Positions 60,103-64,000 of a stretch of DNA of 64,000 nt are shown piece by piece. The first letter of the stretch is position 1; each line of letters starts with the position of its first letter. Origin of the DNA: Pandoraea commovens (lineage in GTDB: Bacteria; Pseudomonadota; Gammaproteobacteria; Burkholderiales; Burkholderiaceae). The translations under genes were made by a program, and so were the position numbers. The notes beneath the pieces are model-generated. The model made no database searches, was not told the origin of the DNA, and worked only from the letters and a program-made list of their open reading frames with translations. The stretch lies in the NCBI RefSeq assembly GCF_902459615.1, contig NZ_CABPSA010000009.1, forward strand, positions 186,001 to 250,000, written 5' to 3'.

Positions 60103-60114
60103 TATTGTACAATA
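60103..60114. promoter_or_regulatory. 12-bp perfect palindrome between cytochrome c4 and engB
   Basis: TATTGT and ACAATA are perfectly complementary, in the divergent 298-bp gap between the two genes. It overlaps a plausible -10 (TACAAT, 60108-60113). Candidate operator or promoter element; the regulator is unknown. Confidence 0.4.
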
Positions 60115-60269
60115 AAGACTTTCCCCGGCTTTAGGGGATTTCCATGTAGAAGGCCGCAGAACGGGGCTTCCCGGCCTGTCGCCGGTGAGTGCTCAACCCC
60201 ACCGTTTTGCGTCCCTGCGCCCGCGTTGCGGCCCGATTCCCGTGGCTGCGGCGCTCCCCGGTTTCCGTC

Positions 60270-60938
60270 ATGTCCCTACTTCATCAAGCCCGCTTCTTTA
60301 CGACCGTCAATCATCTGCGCGACCTGCCGCCTACGGCCGTGCCCGAGGTCGCCTTCGCGGGTCGCTCGAACGCGGGCAAATCCAGCGCGCTCAACATCCT
60401 CTGCAACCAGAAGCGACTGGCCTTCTCGAGCAAGACGCCGGGTCGCACGCAGCACATCAACTATTTCGAGATCGCCCACCTCGAACACCTTTACGGCTAC
60501 CTCGTCGATTTGCCGGGATACGGCTATGCCGAGGTCGGTGGCGGTGTGAAGGTGCACTGGCAACAGCTTCTCGGCGACTACCTCGTCCAGCGTCCGCAAT
60601 TGCGCGGCCTCGTGCTGGTGATGGACTCGCGCCGCCCGTTCACGGACCTGGATTGCGAACTGATCGACTGGTTCATGCCTACCGGACGTCCGATCCACGC
60701 CCTGCTGACGAAAGCCGACAAGCTCACGCGTCAGGAAGCCACGAACGTGCTGCGCGAGACGCAGAAACGCCTGTCCGCGCTGCCGCGCACCGATGGGCTG
60801 CCGTCCGACGATCCGACGATTGCCCCGCAATTCACGGCGCAATTGTTCTCGTCGCTCAAGCGTACCGGCGTCGACGCCGCGCAGCGCGTGCTCGAAGACT
60901 GGCTCGCCATTCCGGCACGCGAGAAGGCCAAAAAGTAA
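60270..60938 (+). CDS. engB: GTP-binding ribosome assembly protein EngB (YsxC/YihA)
   Basis: A 222-residue GTPase of the TrmE-Era-EngA-YihA-Septin-like group, used in 50S subunit assembly. It opens [21 protein letters not shown]1 is '[14 protein letters not shown]', G3 is '[15 protein letters not shown]', and G4 is '[14 protein letters not shown]'. G2/linker '[14 protein letters not shown]' is present. The ATG at 60270 is placed where the family begins, although the frame is open 27 codons upstream. Confidence 0.93.
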   Translation: MSLLHQARFFTTVNHLRDLPPTAVPEVAFAGRSNAGKSSALNILCNQKRLAFSSKTPGRTQHINYFEIAHLEHLYGYLVDLPGYGYAEVGGGVKVHWQQLLGDYLVQRPQLRGLVLVMDSRRPFTDLDCELIDWFMPTGRPIHALLTKADKLTRQEATNVLRETQKRLSALPRTDGLPSDDPTIAPQFTAQLFSSLKRTGVDAAQRVLEDWLAIPAREKAKK

Positions 60939-61179
60939 ACGCGGGTCCGCAGACCGCACGCGGATCCAACTTCCAAAGGTAGACGTTCGATACCCCGACC
61001 GTGCGCGACAAATCGTCGCGGCGAAGACGCGTGGGTCACGAGGTCCTCTAGGGGAAATCGATAGGGCCGATGCAGCGAGCCGTCGTATCGGCCGAACGGA
61101 TGATGTCTGCGCGAACTCACCGGAAAGCGAGACGATCCGGGAGGTTGCCGTGCCGTTATGACACGATTCGAGCGCACAT

Positions 61180-61206
61180 AAAAAAACCGCCGTGTAGGCA
61201 CGGCGG
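61180..61206 (-). terminator. Orphan intrinsic terminator on the minus strand
   Basis: CCGCCGTG and CACGGCGG form a perfect eight-bp stem with a four-base loop, and on the minus strand seven T residues follow. No protein gene on the minus strand ends here, so it probably ends a small RNA. Confidence 0.85.
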
Positions 61207-61287
61207 GTTTAAATAAGCCTTATCGTAGAACGACAGGCGCCCGCTCAGGGAGGAGAAGCGGGGGACGTCACACGCAGTGCGAACATC
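61180..61287 (-). ncRNA. Candidate small RNA with a C-rich anti-Shine-Dalgarno-like loop
   Basis: Minus-strand order: a possible extended -10 (TGGTATATC, complement around 61298-61306), a stem-loop with arms CCCGCT and AGCGGG around the loop TCTCCTCCCTG (61240-61262), an AU-rich linker, then the terminator at 61180-61206. The size is about 108 nt. The start site is a guess. Loops with UCCUCCC can pair with ribosome binding sites in sRNAs of other proteobacteria; function here is inference. Confidence 0.5.
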
Positions 61288-61291
61288 CGGT

Positions 61292-61306
61292 TGGTATGAT
61301 ATACCA
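61292..61306. promoter_or_regulatory. 15-bp palindrome TGGTAT-GAT-ATACCA, candidate operator or promoter
   Basis: The arms are perfect. The plus strand contains TATGAT, a near-consensus -10, and the minus strand an extended -10-like TGGTATATC. It could serve hemB, the candidate sRNA, or a regulator binding to control both. The spacing to hemB is about 160 bp. Confidence 0.45.
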
Positions 61307-61370
61307 TGCGTTCGAAAGTTTCCCGGCAAGCGCCCCTTTTTGCGCGCCTTCCCTCTTACGGAATCGTTGA

Positions 61371-62465
<1,095 letters not shown>

Positions 62466-62513
62466 GGCGCGTCGCCAGGCGCTAGTCGCGTCGAAGCGAT
62501 TCGGGTCGGTGCT

Positions 62514-64000
62514 TCAGGCAGCCGGCCCGAATGCTTTTTCGAGGCTTCGCAGGAACAGATCTGCTGACTGAGCGCCGATCACGCGCGTTCCGGTGACTTC
62601 GTTGCCACTGCCATCAAAGAAGATGATGCCCGGCGGCCCAAACAAACCGAAGCGCCTGAGTAGCGCCTGATCGTCTGCATTGTTGGCCGTGACGTCAGCC
62701 TGCACGAGCACCACCTGATCGAGGCGGGCCTTCACGCGCGGGTCCGTAAAAACGAAACGTTCCATCTCCTTGCAACTGATGCACCAGTCCGCATAGAAGT
62801 CGAACATCACCGGACGCCCGGCGCTCGCCACCACCTGATCCAGTTCCGCCACGCTACGCACACGCTGGAATTTCACACCCTCGACAGCGGGCGCGCCAGC
62901 GTTGGCACTCCCCGACGCCACGGTCGACAAGCCAGCCAGCGGCGCTAACGGATCACGCGCCCCGGCGGCTGCACCGACGAGCGCTACGGCTCCCAACAGG
63001 GCCACGGCAACGCCAAGGCCTTTCAGAAGACGTCGCACACCGCTGACCCCATCGGGCAAATTGTCGAAAACACGCATGAACGTGGCCGAGACCAGCAGGA
63101 GAACGCCTGCGCCGAGAAGCAGCGCCGGCGTCGACAGCAGGGGACGAACGATCCACAGCGCAACCCCGAGCAGCAGGAACCCAAAGAAACGCTTCACGCC
63201 GTCCATCCATGCGCCCGCGCGCGGCAACAACGTACCCCCGCCACCGGCAAGGATCACAAGCGGCAGTCCCATCCCCAGCGACAGCGCAAAGAGCGTCGCA
63301 CCACCGAAAACGGCATCCCCGGTTTTGGCGATGAACGCCAACGCTGCTGCCAGAGGTGCCGTCACGCAGGGACTCACGATCAGCCCGGACAGTACACCCA
63401 TCATTGCTGCACCAACCCACTGTCCCGACTGCTGTTTGCGCGCGGCATTGTCGATCCGGTCACGCAGCGCGGCAGGCAGCTGGATCTCGTACATCCCAAA
63501 CATCGAAAGGGACAGGACCACCATCAGCAACGCGAACAGAGCAAGCACCCAGGGGGCCTGCAAGAACGCAATCAAACCCTGCCCGAGCAGTCCGGCAGCT
63601 ACCCCAATGACAGTGTTCACGATGGCCATGCCGAGGACATACGCGATGGCCAGACGCACAGCCTTCCCACGACTGGCTTCTTGTCCCGCGACGATCGACA
63701 GGAGAATTGGCACCATCGGCAAAACGCACGGGGTGAAGGCGAGTCCAAGGCCCAGCACGAAGAAAATCCCCAACGCCAACGCAAAGCTGCCGCCCGAGAG
63801 AATCCGTTCCGCTTCGTTGTAATCGTCGCGAGCGGACAGCCATCCGCCTGCTGAGCCACCGGCGGGAGCGACCACGGCGGGGGATGCGACCGAAGCACTT
63901 CCAGCCCCCTGCGCACCGCCACCGAGCAATGCCTGAGTCGCCGGACCGACAGAGGAACCGGCGCTGGAAGCGCCACCGGCCCCATTGCCAATCGCCGCGG
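62514..64000 (-). CDS. dsbD: Thiol:disulfide interchange protein DsbD (partial, N-terminal domain missing)
   Basis: The visible 495 or so codons give the membrane and C-terminal domains of DsbD, which carries reducing power from cytoplasmic thioredoxin to the periplasm. The membrane cysteines are in 'LAFTPCVLPMVPILLSIVAG' and 'LIVSPCVTAPLAAALAFIAK', across eight helices. The C-terminal thioredoxin-like domain has the CxxC in 'MFDFYADWCISCKEMERFVF'. The frame stays open to the right edge, so the periplasmic N-terminal domain lies outside the window. It is convergent with hemB. Its reductant would support system II (ResB-CcsB) and other periplasmic thiols. Confidence 0.94.
   Translation of the reverse strand, partial: AAIGNGAGGASSAGSSVGPATQALLGGGAQGAGSASVASPAVVAPAGGSAGGWLSARDDYNEAERILSGGSFALALGIFFVLGLGLAFTPCVLPMVPILLSIVAGQEASRGKAVRLAIAYVLGMAIVNTVIGVAAGLLGQGLIAFLQAPWVLALFALLMVVLSLSMFGMYEIQLPAALRDRIDNAARKQQSGQWVGAAMMGVLSGLIVSPCVTAPLAAALAFIAKTGDAVFGGATLFALSLGMGLPLVILAGGGGTLLPRAGAWMDGVKRFFGFLLLGVALWIVRPLLSTPALLLGAGVLLLVSATFMRVFDNLPDGVSGVRRLLKGLGVAVALLGAVALVGAAAGARDPLAPLAGLSTVASGSANAGAPAVEGVKFQRVRSVAELDQVVASAGRPVMFDFYADWCISCKEMERFVFTDPRVKARLDQVVLVQADVTANNADDQALLRRFGLFGPPGIIFFDGSGNEVTGTRVIGAQSADLFLRSLEKAFGPAA

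Overview
This 64 kb window is chromosomal DNA from a high-GC betaproteobacterium. Gene order (mla, then bolA-murA-his-hinT-tatABC; ponA divergent from pil-aroK-aroB; the system II cytochrome c genes ccsB and resB; short-form HisG) and protein sequences fit the family Burkholderiaceae. A Pandoraea- or Burkholderia-like organism is likely, but the genus is an inference. Both ends cut a gene: tatC on the left and dsbD on the right. I saw no rRNA, tRNA, CRISPR array or prophage. The only mobile-element-like gene is a REP-associated (RAYT) transposase.

Region 1 (1-18.5 kb, all minus strand) is a long housekeeping block. It starts with mlaF-E-D-A-C-B (retrograde phospholipid transport) and an intrinsic terminator. 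A second run follows: an ABC-2 exporter pair, bolA, murA, hisG, hisD, a secreted four-cysteine protein of unknown function, hisC, hisB, a MarC-family protein, hisH, hisA, hisF, hisI, hisE, a small membrane protein, hinT and tatA-B-C. Many junctions are 4-bp ATGA overlaps, so translational coupling is likely.

Region 2 (18.7-25.1 kb) has a GNAT acetyltransferase, then thiO-S-G-E on the minus strand behind a well-formed TPP riboswitch, and a divergent SbmA/YddA-type ABC transporter. Region 3 (25.3-30.9 kb) is accessory metabolism: an SDR lacking the catalytic tyrosine, an MFS carrier, and a uronate oxidation set (lactonase, uronate dehydrogenase, hexuronate-type MFS transporter) with repeats in the leader. 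Region 4 (31.4-37.7 kb) is gltB-gltD.

Region 5 (37.7-41.7 kb) has a RAYT transposase with REP-like repeats, two OmpW-type porins and a DUF883 protein, each + strand gene with a clear terminator. Region 6 (41.7-51.8 kb) has dgt, aroB, aroK and a pil cluster in which a PilO-like domain and the PilQ secretin form one open reading frame, divergent from the class A PBP gene. Region 7 (51.8-64 kb) has cyaY, lptM, lysA, msrQ-msrP (a Tat substrate), ccsB-resB, cytochrome c4, engB, hemB and dsbD. A candidate small RNA with a C-rich, anti-Shine-Dalgarno-like loop lies upstream of hemB on the opposite strand.

Several genes form an envelope and redox theme: Tat export serves MsrP, DsbD and CcsB-ResB serve cytochrome c4, and Mla, LptM, OmpW and the PBP serve the envelope.
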